NCBI GenBank assembly: GCA_040954595.2
Contig: CM082576.2
Span: 16,430,001 to 16,494,000 of the forward strand
DNA: 64,000 nt
Direction of reading: 5' to 3'
DNA from: Balanoglossus misakiensis
Taxonomy: Eukaryota; Hemichordata
The notes under the pieces are model-generated. The model was given only the letters and a program-made list of their open reading frames with translations, had not been told where the DNA came from and searched no databases. Below, piece after piece: positions 1 through 11,810 of the stretch; the first letter of the stretch is position 1, and each line of letters begins with the position of its first letter. Both the position numbers and the translations under genes were made by a program.

Positions 1-1260
1 GTTATCATTTGACCTTTGACCCTCATTGGATAAGTGCATGTCTAATTCTAGGGTTGCCAATAGAACCAGGGACTAGTTTTTGTTGACATTACGAGTATAG
101 GAGGAACATGCAAATTTGGGGGTACCCTTTGACCCTCATTGGATAAGTGCATGTCTAATTCTAGGGTTGCCAATAGAACCAGGGACTAGTTTTTGTTGAC
201 ATATATGAGTATCATGCAAATTTGGGGGTTATCACTTGACCTTTGACCCTCATTGGATAAGTGCATGTCTAATTCTAGGGTTGCCAATAGAACCAGGGAC
301 TAGTTTTTGTTGACATTACGAGTATAGGAGGAACATGCAAATTTGGGGGTACCCTTTGACCCTCATTGGATAAGTGCATGTCTAATTCTAGGGTTGCCAA
401 TAGAACCAGGGACTAGTTTTTGTTGACATATATGAGTATCATGCAAATTTGGGGGTTATCCCTTGACCTTTGACCCTCATTGGATAAGTGCATGTCTAAT
501 TCTAGGGTTGCCAATAGAACCAGGGACTAGTTTTTGTTGACATATATGAGTATCATGCAAATTTGGGGGTTATCACTTGACCTTTGACCCTCATTGGATA
601 AGTGCATGTCTAATTCTAGGGTTGCCAATAGAACCAGGGACTAGTTTTTGTTGACATATATGAGTATCATGCAAATTTGGGGGTTATCACTTGACCTTTG
701 ACCCTCATTGGATAAGTGCATGTCTAATTCTAGGGTTGCCAATAGAACCAGGGACTAGTTTTTTGTTGACATATATGAGTATCATGCAAATTTGGGGGTT
801 ATCACTTGACCTTTGACCCTCATTGGATAAGTGCATGTCTAATTCTAGGGTAGCCAATAGAACCAGGGACTAGTTTTTGTTGACATTACGAGTATAGGAG
901 GAACATGCAAATTTGGGGGTTACCCCTGACCTTTGACCCTCATTGGATAAGTGCATGTCTAATTCTAGGGTTGCCATTAGAACCAGGGACTAGTTTTTTG
1001 TTGACATATATGAGTATCATGCAAATTTGGGGGTTATCACTTGACCTTTGACCCTCATTGGATAAGTGCATGTCTAATTCTAGGGTTGCCAATAGAACCA
1101 GGGACTAGTTTTTTGTTGACATATATGAGTATCATGCAAATTTGGGGGTTATCCCTTGACCTTTGACCCTCACTGGATAAGTGCATGTCTAATTCTAGGG
1201 TAGCCAATAGAACCAGGGACTGTTTTTTTTACATATATATGACCTTGACCTTTGACCCTC
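1..1260. repeat. Tandem satellite, ~114-bp period, about 11 copies
   Basis: The phrase CATTGGATAAGTGCATG recurs at about 23, 137, 251, 364, 478, 592, 706, 821, 941, 1056 and 1171, giving a period of 113-120 bp. Monomers are nearly identical. They differ mainly in whether the segment before the ATGCAAATTTGGGGG block reads ACATATATGAGTATC or ACATTACGAGTATAGGAGGA. The array is cut by the window start, so its full length is unknown. Related diverged monomers occur in the core of the foldback element at 16784-17270. Confidence 0.95.
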
Positions 1261-1880
1261 ATTAATTATGCATGTATCTAATTCCATGCGAACAAATAAA
1301 CATAGAAAGCTGATTTTTTGGTGGCATTATGGGACGAAATCATTTTGCCAATACCCCTCCCCCTAGTATGTCACGTGACCTCCATTACCTTTGACCCTAG
1401 TATCACATAAATGTGAATTAACGGCCTGTGGTACAGATCTTTGTTAACATGTACTAGTATGGTACTATAAATTGATGGTTAATTTCAACACCCCCTTGAC
1501 CTCATTAAATATGTGCATATCTAATTCTAAACTTATTGTTTAACATAATCACTTTTGCATCAAAATTTTGTTGACATTGGCTTGACCCTTGACTTTCTTG
1601 TATTTGGTTCATATGCTTGGACCCCTTCAAGGGTGCTTGCAGCTTTAATTTTATTGGTTGTTTGTTTGTTATTAGGGGCCAAAGCCGATGGCTTTTATAG
1701 GCTTTTTTTGTTCTTTCCACTTCTTTTTTCAATTCTTTGATTGCCTGGATCTCTAAAACCACTGCAAGTACACTTCTCAAACTTGCCAGAGTGGTCGAGG
1801 TCAATATGTAGTTGTCCATTGAACCTTGAATTTTTTTATTAGACACATGACCTGACGGCTAAATTTCAGAACCCCCTTGA
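1261..1880. repeat. Diverged monomers of the same satellite family
   Basis: Phrases such as TTTGACCCTCATTAATTATG, CTAATTC and CTTGACCTCATTAA recur at irregular spacing, so this looks like the decayed edge of the 1-1260 array. No gene is recognisable. The short ORFs on both strands here have no domain signature. Confidence 0.6.
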
Positions 1881-1984
1881 CCCTATGTTGACCTCATTAA
1901 TTAGGAGCATACGTAATAATAGGCCCCATCAATCCTGCTTGCAGGTATAATTTCTTTATTTATTTGTTTATATTGTCTTGTGTT

Positions 1985-2235
1985 TATTTGTTCATTCATT
2001 CATCCATCCATCCTTCCATCCATCCATCCATCCATCCATCCATCCATCCATCCATCCATCCATCCATTCATCCATCCATCCATCCATTCATTCATTCATT
2101 CATTCATTCATTCATTCATTCATTCATTCATTCATTCATCCATCCATGCATACATTTATTCATTCATTCACACATTCATTTATTTATTTATTATTTGTTT
2201 ATTTATCCATCCATCCATCCATTTATTTTGTTTAT
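1985..2235. repeat. Microsatellite (TCCA)n / (TTCA)n / (TTTA)n
   Basis: Tetranucleotide runs of CATC, then CATT, then TTTA. They create overlapping ORFs in three frames that read Ser-Ile-His-Pro repeats; these are translation artefacts. Confidence 0.97.
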
Positions 2236-2799
2236 ATTTTTAATTGCATGTGTGTGTTTGTGTGTATGTATGTATTATGTATGTGTATTTGTTTATGTGC
2301 CTTCATGCATGAATAATGTATATTTGTGCGAATAATCCAAATTACTTTGATTCTGTTGAGCATCTTGATAAGCAGTTACTTATCACTGCCCAAATCTTTT
2401 CAGATTCTGCATGGCAAGACACCAATGTTTGTGTCTGGGAGTTTCATTGTTGAACTGGTTATTTTGGACTTCAGTAGTTGTATTGGGCATGTGTGCTTGG
2501 TATTCATTTTTGTGGGTTTGAATTTCATGACTCTTTGGGTGTGTGGGAGTTCTGTGGTTGTATTTTGACAACTCTGATTGCCATGGCTGTATTTTGCTTA
2601 TATTTTTGTATTTTGAATTTTCATGATGTTTTGGGTGTTCAGAGTTCATTTTTGGTATCTGCCATTGCCATGGTTGTATTTTTGAATTCTTATGTGTCAG
2701 TAGGCCTCCGTCAGTTGGTACCGACTATGGATATTGTGCCTGAAAAAGTCGTGATGTTGCTAGCAACAGCTGTGGCTTTTGAGTCCGATGTTGGAGACG

Positions 2800-3270
2800 T
2801 GGCAGTCTCGGTTGCATTTGCTGCGGGTGTGGCTGATTGGGTGTGTGCCTTTCACTTGGCTCTCTTTTTGCTGGCTGTGGTCTTTTTTTCCTCTCCAAAC
2901 TTCAGCTGCTTGTGAAGAACACTGCACCATTTGCTGCGTGGCAGTCTCGGTTGCATTTGCTGCGGGTGTGGCTGATTGGGTGTGTGCCTTTCACTTGGCT
3001 CTCTTTTTGCTGGCTGTGGTCTTTTTTTCCTCTCCAAACTTCAGCTGCTTGTGAAGAACACTGCACCATTTGGTTTGGTCGGCTGCTACCTCTTTCCAAT
3101 TCTCCGTGTTGATGTCCAGGGGCTTTCATGTCACGCTTGCAGACATCTTTGTTGCCCAGATGGGGGCGACTGTCTCTTCTCTTGCTGGAGGATGTCTTTG
3201 GGGATGCGTCCATACTCCATCCTTGGCACATGGCCTAGCCACCAATGTCTTGTCGACAGCTGGGGGAGTG
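2800..3270 (-). pseudogene. Duplicated 3' fragments of a LINE reverse transcriptase
   Basis: A 139-bp segment starting at 2799 is repeated almost exactly from 2938. The following part (3060-3270) repeats the LINE tail found at 3363-3560, again encoding RRDSRPHLG.KDVCKRDMKA on the minus strand. These are short tandem copies of the end of a LINE ORF2 next to the longer fragment at 3363-3830. Nothing suggests they are functional. Confidence 0.6.
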
Positions 3271-3362
3271 GCAATCTCTGTCACATTTGCTGCAGATGTG
3301 GCTTGTTTGGGTATCTTCTGGGGTGCATGCCTTCTTCTTGGCTCTCTTTTCACTGGCTGTGG

Positions 3363-3830
3363 TCAGGGTTTCTTCCTCTCCCTGACTTCAGCTGCTTGTG
3401 AAGAACACGTACTGCACCATTTGCTGCGGTTGGCTGCTACCTCTTTCCAATTCTCCGTGTTGATGTCCAGGGCCTTCATGTCACGCTTGCAGACATCTTT
3501 GTAGCCCAGATGGGGGCGACTATCTCTTCTCTTTGGGGGAATGTGTCCATCCTCCATCCTTGGCACATGGCCTAGCCACCGAAGTCTTGTGTTGCCTAAG
3601 CAGTGTGTGAATGTGGTAGGAAGACCTGCACGCTCTAGGACCTGGGCATTGGAATTTGTGTCACTCCAGTGGATGCCAAGGATATAGCGAAGATAATGCA
3701 GATGGAAGCTGTTCAGTTTGCACTCCTGTTTCGAGTTGGTCGTCCATGTTTCGCTGCCATTGAGGAGATCAGTGCTGATGATACACACGTTGTACACTGC
3801 CTCTTGGTTGACATCTGGGAGTCCTCTGTG
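3363..3830 (-). pseudogene. Non-LTR retrotransposon (LINE) reverse transcriptase, C-terminal fragment
   Basis: The minus-strand frame contains YNVCIISTDLLNGSETWTT, then KLNSFHLHYLRYILGI, RLRWLGHVPRMEDG and CKRDMKALDINTENWKEVA. This is the conserved C-terminal tail after the RT domain of many LINE ORF2 proteins (usual pattern YGSETWT.....RRLRWLGHV.RM.). The RT catalytic palm, the endonuclease and the 5' end are all absent, so it is a 5'-truncated dead copy. The exact clade (CR1, Jockey or RTE-like) cannot be fixed from this tail. Confidence 0.8.
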
Positions 3831-4313
3831 GTTGCTATCTGATGAAGCTGGTTCACCATCCTTGCAGAAGAAGTCACAAGATTGCAGTCCCTCTTCAACT
3901 CATCTATATCTTTGCGCGCGCTGTTTTCGCTTCCTCCAATGTACTTTCCCATATTATAAATAAAAAATATGTATGCGTGTGTGAATATTTTAACATTCTG
4001 TATATTTTTCCTCAGTGTTAGAGGGTATGTCTTTAATGAAGTTTTCCCAATGGCTATAACAGATGAGAAGGTTTCAATTTGCAGTATTTTTAATAATAAT
4101 ACCATATGCATAGCATGACTAACTTGATTTGACGATGAAAAACTATTGCAATAGATCCCTTCAAGTCCAGTGTAGTTTCCTGGGATCAGTTCATTAGTCG
4201 CTTTTCGTATATACCGGTATATCATGTTTACTTGATAATAACATAGTTAAGATTTTTATATAAGATTTTTGATGTGTGTGTTTTGTTCAGATTATTTTAC
4301 ACATTTTTGCATA

Positions 4314-4413
4314 CAGTGAAATCTGTCAGTACGGACACCTCTGTAATTAGGATACCTCTCTATTAAGGACAGATTTTCTGGTCCCAGAGGTTCTTAATAG
4401 ACAGGTTTCACTG
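4314..4413. mobile_element. 100-bp MITE-like element with 15-bp inverted ends
   Basis: Begins CAGTGAAATCTGTC and ends with the near-perfect inverse GACAGGTTTCACTG. It is flanked on both sides by TGCATA (4308-4313 and 4414-4419), consistent with a 6-bp target duplication. It has no coding capacity. A diverged relative may be the inverted repeat near 54265-54440. Confidence 0.6.
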
Positions 4414-4430
4414 TGCATATGCATTGTGTG

Positions 4431-5310
4431 AGTGTTTACAGTCCTTTGATTTTTTAATGAAAATTTCCTTTATAAAAACATAAATAATGTGTTTGCAGAA
4501 GCCATTTATGTATGATTGTTTTATTTGTATTTCGTGGGGAGGGGGGGGGGGGCATAAAAGCAGTAAATTCGCTCATAAATTGATTGGCATGGAGGTCATG
4601 CATCATGGCTTACAGGCAACACATTATTTACACTTTTTGAACAATAAAAAACTTATCAATGTGATATTTACTTCTTTTAAAAGTTTTCTATATTTTATAC
4701 ACGTACAGTTTTAGGTTATTATACATTTGAACATTCATCTTTTTCCTCAATGTTTGGGGGGTCTTTAATGAACTTTTTCCAATAGCTTTATCAGAGATTT
4801 TAATTTGCTCTTGCTTGACATAGTCAAGTATTTAATTATATTTGAACACTTTTGATGTGTCTGTGTGTGTGTTTGTGTACAGAATTTGTTTACACATTCA
4901 TGCATGCATATACATTGTCTGAGTGTTTACAGTCCTTTGATTTGATTGGTGGAAATTTTATTTATAAAAACATAAATAATGTGTTTGCAGAAGCCATATA
5001 TTCATATTTGATAATTGTTTTGTTTTTATTTCGGGGGGGGGGGCATAGATTGATTGGCATGGTGATCATGCATCATGGCTTACAGGCAACACATTATTTA
5101 CACTTTTTGAACAATAAAAAACATTTCAATGTGATATTTACTTCTTTTAAAAGTTTTCGATATTTTATACACATGCAGTTTTAAGTTATTATACATTTGA
5201 ACATTCATCTTTTTCCTCAATTTTTGGGGGTCTTTAATGAAATTTTTCCAATAGCTTTATTAGACAAGATTTTAATTTGCTTTTGCTTGACATTATCAAG
5301 TATTTAATAT
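4431..5310. repeat. Tandem duplication, ~490-bp period, two copies
   Basis: AGTGTTTACAGTCCTTTGAT at 4431 recurs at 4922. The order that follows is shared: a poly-G tract, GGCATAAAAG/GGCATAGATT, CATCATGGCTTACAGGCAAC, and TTTTTCCTCAA....TCTTTAATGAA. Copies differ by substitutions and by the length of the poly-G tract. No gene is apparent. Confidence 0.85.
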
Positions 5311-6135
5311 TATGATTTACTGAGAACACTTTATTTGTTCAGTGATGAACTATTAAAATTTGTCAGTTTTACTTGAAACTTTCAATACAAAATTTAGCTT
5401 GATGCCAGTTAGCAAATTCATTTGAAAGTTAGATTTTCAAGAGGCATTTATTTAAATACAATTATTTGTGAACATGGTGAATCTGTATACCTACGCTTTC
5501 CCAGAGGGTTTCCCTTACTTAAAAAAAGGGTTTTACCTCTGGGTTTTGGTGCGGGGTAAATTTTCAGTTCATCCAATAAAGTACATGAACCGCTACTTAT
5601 GTAAAGTGACCTGTATTGTCTGTGTGTATAAATTTGAATGTGGTATTTGGAATGCAGGCTTGTTGGAGTGGGTATGGAGACTATAAGTGTAGAGAGCTAG
5701 TGGATTTTGTGCTGCCATCAACAGTATAAACTTGGAAATGGTAGCATGTAGCCCAGTGATAGTTGGTGTGTAGATGTGATGTGGTACATACGTGGCAGGT
5801 TGTGAACTTGTCAACATGAAAGTGCGAATCCACATGGAAACCTAAAAATATGGAAAAATACACTATCACCCTCTTGGAAGCTGAATTCAGAGGGAGTGAA
5901 ACTGTGGAGAGCAACATTAGTGGAATAGCCAAGCTGTTCTGTCAATACCCCCTAGTTGCAAATACATTAGCACCTAACTGAACAAATGGAACATGTAAAA
6001 CACATATATGAGGAATGTAATGGGAGAGGGCAACATGGTGCAAGAGAATAGCATCAGTGATGGTTCATCATAGCCCTACATTCAGTGATGACCTAATATA
6101 TTGAATAAATTAAAATGACAAGTCAATACAATAGT
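5311..6135. other. No recognisable gene or repeat
   Basis: AT-rich sequence with only short ORFs (80 codons or fewer) lacking any domain signature. Confidence 0.5.
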
Positions 6136-6350
6136 TGCTATAATTGGTAAAAAAAAGAAAAGTGGCGGGGGTGGGTGAAAATTTTGTAAAATATGGTGCT
6201 CAAAGTTGCATTTTAATGAACTCAAAAGCATATTAACTCAATGTTGGGGAGGACCAATTTTACTTTTGCCACTCCCTTCAAAGTTAGCATCTGTGGGTGG
6301 GGTGGCCAGTACCCTGCCCTGGTACACTAGACAAACCAGCCAATAAATGA
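6136..6350. repeat. Dispersed repeat, inverted relative to 29470-29700
   Basis: The segment from GAAAATTTTGTAAAATATG through TTGGGGAGGACCAATTTTAC to CCCTGGTACACTAGACAAAC is found as its reverse complement at 29470-29690. A diverged tandem copy of its first half follows at about 6370-6440. Confidence 0.75.
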
Positions 6351-6399
6351 AATGTGGCGAAGAATGAAGGGGGTGGTAGAAAATTTTGTAAAATAAAGG

Positions 6400-6584
6400 G
6401 CGCGAAACTGCAATTTTGTGGACACAAAAGCAAAAGTTCAGTGGCAAAAGTATGTGACCCCCCCTTAAACGTTTACAAAAAAAGATTACCCCCCCCCCTT
6501 TTGGAATTGAAAATTAAAGTGACCCCCCCCCCCTGGATTTTGCCGCCCCCCCCCCCCCCCCGGCCATAAAAACTGAACGGTCCC
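6400..6584. mobile_element. Right end of a poly-C/poly-G-ended transposon (family C)
   Basis: Several short AT-rich blocks separated by runs of 7-16 C lead to the terminus GGCCATAAAAACTGAACGGTCCC at 6562-6584, immediately followed by TTAGATAGGG, the 5S spacer. The same terminus (with CCGT for CCAT) occurs at 17342 and 30027, and a weaker version at 41296, each followed by TTA. No matching left terminus was found here, so this is one end only. Confidence 0.65.
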
Positions 6585-6821
6585 TTAGATAGGGACGGTC
6601 GATCGGCATCACAAATTATCAGGTCATTATTTCTCCACTGATGATCACTGTTTGTAGGATATAACAAGACAAAACCGCTCTCTCCCATATAAATTATAAG
6701 ATAGGGTCGGTCAATCAGCTGGCCACGCACACAAATTATCGTGCCGTCTGCTCTGTGTGTACGCCTATGTGTTAGTGAAGCTTCCGTTTGCTTGATAATC
6801 GTAGAAATTCAAGTAGTCTTT

Positions 6822-6941
6822 GCCTACGGCCATACCACGTCGAATACACCGGTTCTCGTCCGATCACCGAAGTTAAGCTGCGTTGGGCGTGGTTAGTTCT
6901 TGGATGGGTGACCGCCTGGGAATACCACGTGCCGTAGACTT
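6822..6941 (+). rRNA. 5S rRNA, copy 1 (variant)
   Basis: 120 nt starting GCCTACGGCCATACCACG with the internal control region GAAGTTAAGCTGCG and GGATGGGTGACC. It differs from the canonical copies by TTAGTTCT for TTAGTACT and by GTAGACTT for GTAGGCTT at the 3' end, which weakens the terminal helix. TTTTT follows a few bases downstream as a Pol III terminator. It may be a less active variant. Confidence 0.93.
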
Positions 6942-8129
6942 GAATTTTTCCTTTTTCTTAACTTTTGCATTAAACAGTCTTCGTTTTTAGTCGTCGTAAA
7001 CGTCCATTTTTAATTATTTTTTTTTCTCCAAATTCTTTAATTCCATGATCATATATTTTTGTTGAACATAACTTCATAAACCGTTCTCGCCTGTATAGGT
7101 CTAAGCTATAGTCACTCGATGGACCAAATACAAATTACCAGGTCGGGCTCGGAGTGAGTAGTGTCCAGCTTACGTTGAGTTCATTGTCGCAGAAATTCAA
7201 GCAGTCTTCATTACATTGTTTTTAAACTTTCCTATTAGGCCTAAATAGTCTATTTATTATTTGTCGTCATATACATCAACTTCTTTCTTTCTTTAAATTC
7301 ATGATTTCTATAACTACCTCAATTCCACGATCATTCAAGTTTTTTTTTTTTTTGCAGAACATAGCAAAACAAAACCGTTCGCTCTCGTGCTGTTTGCGTG
7401 TGTTAGTACTAGGCTAAAGCTTCGTTTGGGTAAATAGTCGCAGAAACTCCAGCGGCTTTCAATTTTTGGTTTTTAAGTCCAATTTGGTGTATGATGTTAA
7501 TATACCATTGGGACCTTATGGGGTCGGTTACATCTGTATGTCATAAACGTCATTTAAAAAAAAATTCATCTTTCAAGTGTTTTGCATAACATGCCAAGAC
7601 AAACCCGTTCCCTCCAATATAAGATAGGGACGGTAATTAATTGCAATAGGGGCCTAATAAACAGAGGATGGTCTAAAAGATATCGTTGGTGGTGCTATCC
7701 CGGACAGCCAGGGTCACGATGGGGTCACGTGCGTCTATGATACCGCAAACAAGTCAACTCCACGCTAAATTCAACCTGTCCGCCGGACTGGTAACTTTTT
7801 TACTATCAGTCTGATGGAAAAACAACCAGTCTCGGACTGTCGGACAGGCGTTATTTCGAATAGTGTGTCTTGCATAACATACCAATATAGGCCTTAGATA
7901 GGGACGGTCGATCGGCCACACAAATTATCATTATTTCTCCACTTTAATATGGTCACTTTTTGTAGGATATAACAAGACAAAACCGCTCTCTCCCATATAA
8001 ATTATAAGATAGGGTCGGTCAATCAGCTGGCCACGCACACAAATTATCGTGCCGCGTGCTCTGTGTGTACGCCTATGTGTTAGTGAAGCTTCCGTTTGCT
8101 TAATAATCGTAGAAATTCAAGCAGTGTTT

Positions 8130-8249
8130 GCCTACAGCCATACCACGTCGAATACACCGGTTCTCGTCCGATCGCCGAAGTTAAGCTGCGTTGGGCGTGG
8201 TTAGTACTTGGATGGGTTACCGCCTGGGAATACCACGTGCCGTAGGCTT
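8130..8249 (+). rRNA. 5S rRNA, copy 2 (probable pseudogene-like variant)
   Basis: Full-length 120-nt 5S with three changes from copies 3-5: GCCTACAGCC for GCCTACGGCC (breaks a terminal-helix pair), CGATCGCCG for CGATCACCG, and GGATGGGTTACC for GGATGGGTGACC in the internal promoter (box C). It is likely weaker or non-functional. The T-run terminator is intact. Confidence 0.93.
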
Positions 8250-9433
8250 GAATTTTTCCTTTTTCTTAACTTTTGCATTAAACAGTCTTCCTTTTTGTCG
8301 TCGTAAACGTCCATTTTTAATTATTTTTTTTTCTCCAAATTCTTTAATTCCATGATCATATATTTTTGTTGAACATAACTTCATAAACCGTTCTCTCCTG
8401 TATAGGTCTAAGCTATAGGCGCTCGATGGACAACATACAAATTACCAGGTCGGGCTCGGAGTGAGTAGTGTCCAGCTTACGTTGAGTTCATTGTCGCAGA
8501 AATTCAAGCAGTCTTCATTACATTGTTTTTAAACTTTCCTATTAGGCCTAAATAGTCTATTTATTATTTGTCGTCATATACATCAACTTCTTTCTTTCTT
8601 TAAATTCATGATTTCTATAACTACATCAATTCCACGATCATTCAAGTTTTTTTTTGCAGAACATAGCAAAACAAAACCGTTCGCTCTCGTGCTGTTTGCG
8701 TGTGTTAGTACTAGGCTAAAGCTTCGTTTGGGTAAATAGTCGCAGAAACTCCAGCGGCTTTCAATTTTTGGTTTTTAAGTCCAATTTGGTGTATGATGTT
8801 AATATACCATTGGGACCTTATGGGGTCGGTTACATCTGTATGTCATAAACGTCATTTTTTTTAATTCATCTTTCAAGTGTTTTGCATTACATGCCAAGAC
8901 AAACCCGTTCCCTCCAATATAAGATAGCGACGGTAATTAATTGCAATAGGGGCCTAATAAACAGAGGATGGTCTAAAAGATATCGTTGGTGGTGCTATCC
9001 CGGACAGCCAGGGTCACGATGGGGTCACGTACGTCTATGATACCGCAAACAAGTCAACTCCACGCTAAATTCAACCTGTCCGCCGGACTGGTAACTTTTT
9101 TACTATCAGTCTGATGGAAAAACAACCAGTCTCGGACTGTCGGACAGGCGTTATTTCGAATAGTGTGTCTTGCATAACATACCAATATAGGCCTTAGATA
9201 GGGACGGTCGATCGGCCACACAAATTATCAGGTCATTATTTCTCCACTTTAATATGGTCACTTTTTGTAGGATATAACAAGACAAAACCGCTCTCTCCCA
9301 TATAAATTATAAGATAGGGTCGGTCAATCAGCTGGCCACGCACACAATTATCGTGCCGCGTGCTCTGTGTGTACGCCTATGTGTTAGTGAAGCTTCCGTT
9401 TGCTTAATAATCGTAGAAATTCAAGCAGTGTTT

Positions 9434-9553
9434 GCCTACGGCCATACCACGTCGAATACACCGGTTCTCGTCCGATCACCGAAGTTAAGCTGCGTTGGGC
9501 GTGGTTAGTACTTGGATGGGTGACCGCCTGGGAATACCACGTGCCGTAGGCTT
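9434..9553 (+). rRNA. 5S rRNA, copy 3 (canonical)
   Basis: 120 nt from GCCTACGGCC to CCGTAGGCTT with matching terminal helix, box A region GTTAAGCTGCG and box C GGATGGGTGACC. A Pol III terminator TTTTT lies at 9557-9561. It appears identical to copies 4 and 5. The product is the small RNA of the large ribosomal subunit. Confidence 0.97.
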
Positions 9554-10738
9554 GAATTTTTCCTTTTTCATAACTTTTGCATTAAACAGTCTTCCTTTTT
9601 GTCGTCGTAAACGTCCATTTTTAATTATTTTTTTTTCTCCAAATTCTTTAATTCCATGATCATATATTTTTGTTGAACATAACTTCATAAACCGTTCTCT
9701 CCTGTATAGGTCTAAGCTATAGGCGCTCGATGGACAACATACAAATTACCAGGTCGGGCTCGGAGTGAGTAGTGTCCAGCTTACGTTGAGTTCATTGTCG
9801 CAGAAATTCAAGCAGTCTTCATTACATTGTTTTTAAACTTTCCTATTAGGCCTAAATAGTCTATTTATTATTTGTCGTCATATACATCAACTTCTTTCTT
9901 TCTTTAAATTCATGATTTCTATAACTACATCAATTCCACGATCATTCAAGTTTTTTTTTGCAGAACATAGCAAAACAAAACCGTTCGCTCTCGTGCTGTT
10001 TGCGTGTGTTAGTACTAGGCTAAAGCTTCGTTTGGGTAAATAGTCGCAGAAACTCCAGCGGCTTTCAATTTTTGGTTTTTAAGTCCAATTTGGTGTATGA
10101 TGTTAATATACCATTGGGACCTTATGGGGTCGGTTACATCTGTATGTCATAAACGTCATTTTTTTTTAATTCATCTTTCAAGTGTTTTGCATTACATGCC
10201 AAGACAAACCCGTTCCCTCCAATATAAGATAGCGACGGTAATTAATTGCAATAGGGGCCTAATAAACAGAGGATGGTCTAAAAGATATCGTTGGTGGTGC
10301 TATCCCGGACAGCCAGGGTCACGATGGGGTCACGTACGTCTATGATACCGCAAACAAGTCAACTCCACGCTAAATTCAACCTGTCCGCCGGACTGGTAAC
10401 TTTTTTACTATCAGTCTGATGGAAAAACAACCAGTCTCGGACTGTCGGACAGGCGTTATTTCGAATAGTGTGTCTTGCATAACATACCAATATAGGCCTT
10501 AGATAGGGACGGTCGATCGGCCACACAAATTATCAGGTCATTATTTCTCCACTTTAATATGGTCACTTTTTGTAGGATATAACAAGACAAAACCGCTCTC
10601 TCCCATATAAATTATAAGATAGGGTCGGTCAATCAGCTGGCCACGCACACAATTATCGTGCCGCGTGCTCTGTGTGTACGCCTGTGTGTTAGTGAAGCTT
10701 CCGTTTGCTTAATAATCGTAGAAATTCAAGCAGTGTTT

Positions 10739-10858
10739 GCCTACGGCCATACCACGTCGAATACACCGGTTCTCGTCCGATCACCGAAGTTAAGCTGCGT
10801 TGGGCGTGGTTAGTACTTGGATGGGTGACCGCCTGGGAATACCACGTGCCGTAGGCTT
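10739..10858 (+). rRNA. 5S rRNA, copy 4 (canonical)
   Basis: Sequence as in copy 3, with the same internal promoter and downstream T-run. The surrounding unit is nearly identical to unit 3. Confidence 0.97.
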
Positions 10859-11810
10859 GAATTTTTCCTTTTTCTTAACTTTTGCATTAAACAGTCTTCC
10901 TTTTTGTCGTCGTAAACGTCCATTTTTAATTATTTTTTTTTCTCCAAATTCTTTAATTCCATGATCATATATTTTTGTTGAACATAACTTCATAAACCGT
11001 TCTCTCCTGTATAGGTCTAAGCTATAGGCGCTCGATGGACAACATACAAATTACCAGGTCGGGCTCGGAGTGAGTAGTGTCCAGCTTACGTTGAGTTCAT
11101 TGTCGCAGAAATTCAAGCAGTCTTCATTACATTGTTTTTAAACTTTCCTATTACGCCTAGATAGTCTATTTATTATTTGTCGTCATATACATCAACTTCT
11201 TTCTTTCTTTAAATTCATGATTTCTATAACTACATCAATTCCACGATCATTCAATTTTTTTTTTGCAGAACATAGCAAAACAAAACCGTTCGCTCTCGTG
11301 CTGTTTGCGTGTGTTAGTACTAGGCTAAAGCTTCGTTTGGGTAAATAGTCGCAGAAACTCCAGCGGCTTTCAATTTTTGTTTTTTAAGTCCAATTTGGTG
11401 TATGATGTTAATATACCATTGGGACCTTATGGGGTCGGTTACATCTGTATGTCATAAACGTCATTTAAAAAAAAAAAATTCATCTTTCAAGTGTTTTGCA
11501 TAACATGCCAAGACAAACCCGTTCCCTCCAATATAAGATAGGGACGGTAATTGATTGCAATAGGGGCCTAATAAACAAAGGATGGTCTAAAAGATATCGT
11601 TGGTGGTGCTATCCCGGACAGCCAGGGTCACGATGGGGTCACGTACGTCTATGATACCGCAAACAAGTCAACTCCACGCTAAATTCAACCTGTCCGCCGG
11701 ACTGGTAACTTTTTTACTATCAGTCTGATGGAAAAACAACCAGTCTCGGACTGTCGGACAGGCGTTATTTCGAATAATGTGTCTTGCATAACATACCAAT
11801 ATAGGCCTTA

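Noticed and set aside
1964-2335. ORFs in three plus frames rich in Ser-Ile-His-Pro
   Set aside because: They are translations of the TCCA/TTCA microsatellite; all three frames are open for the same trivial reason.
3713-4225. Minus-strand 170-codon ORF overlapping the LINE fragment
   Set aside because: Different frame from the recognised RT tail and no similarity pattern; a shadow of the LINE plus AT-rich flank.
9485-9688. Minus-strand ORF across the 5S gene and spacer, repeated at 10790-10993
   Set aside because: Antisense to the 5S gene and spacer; it recurs only because the rDNA unit is repeated.
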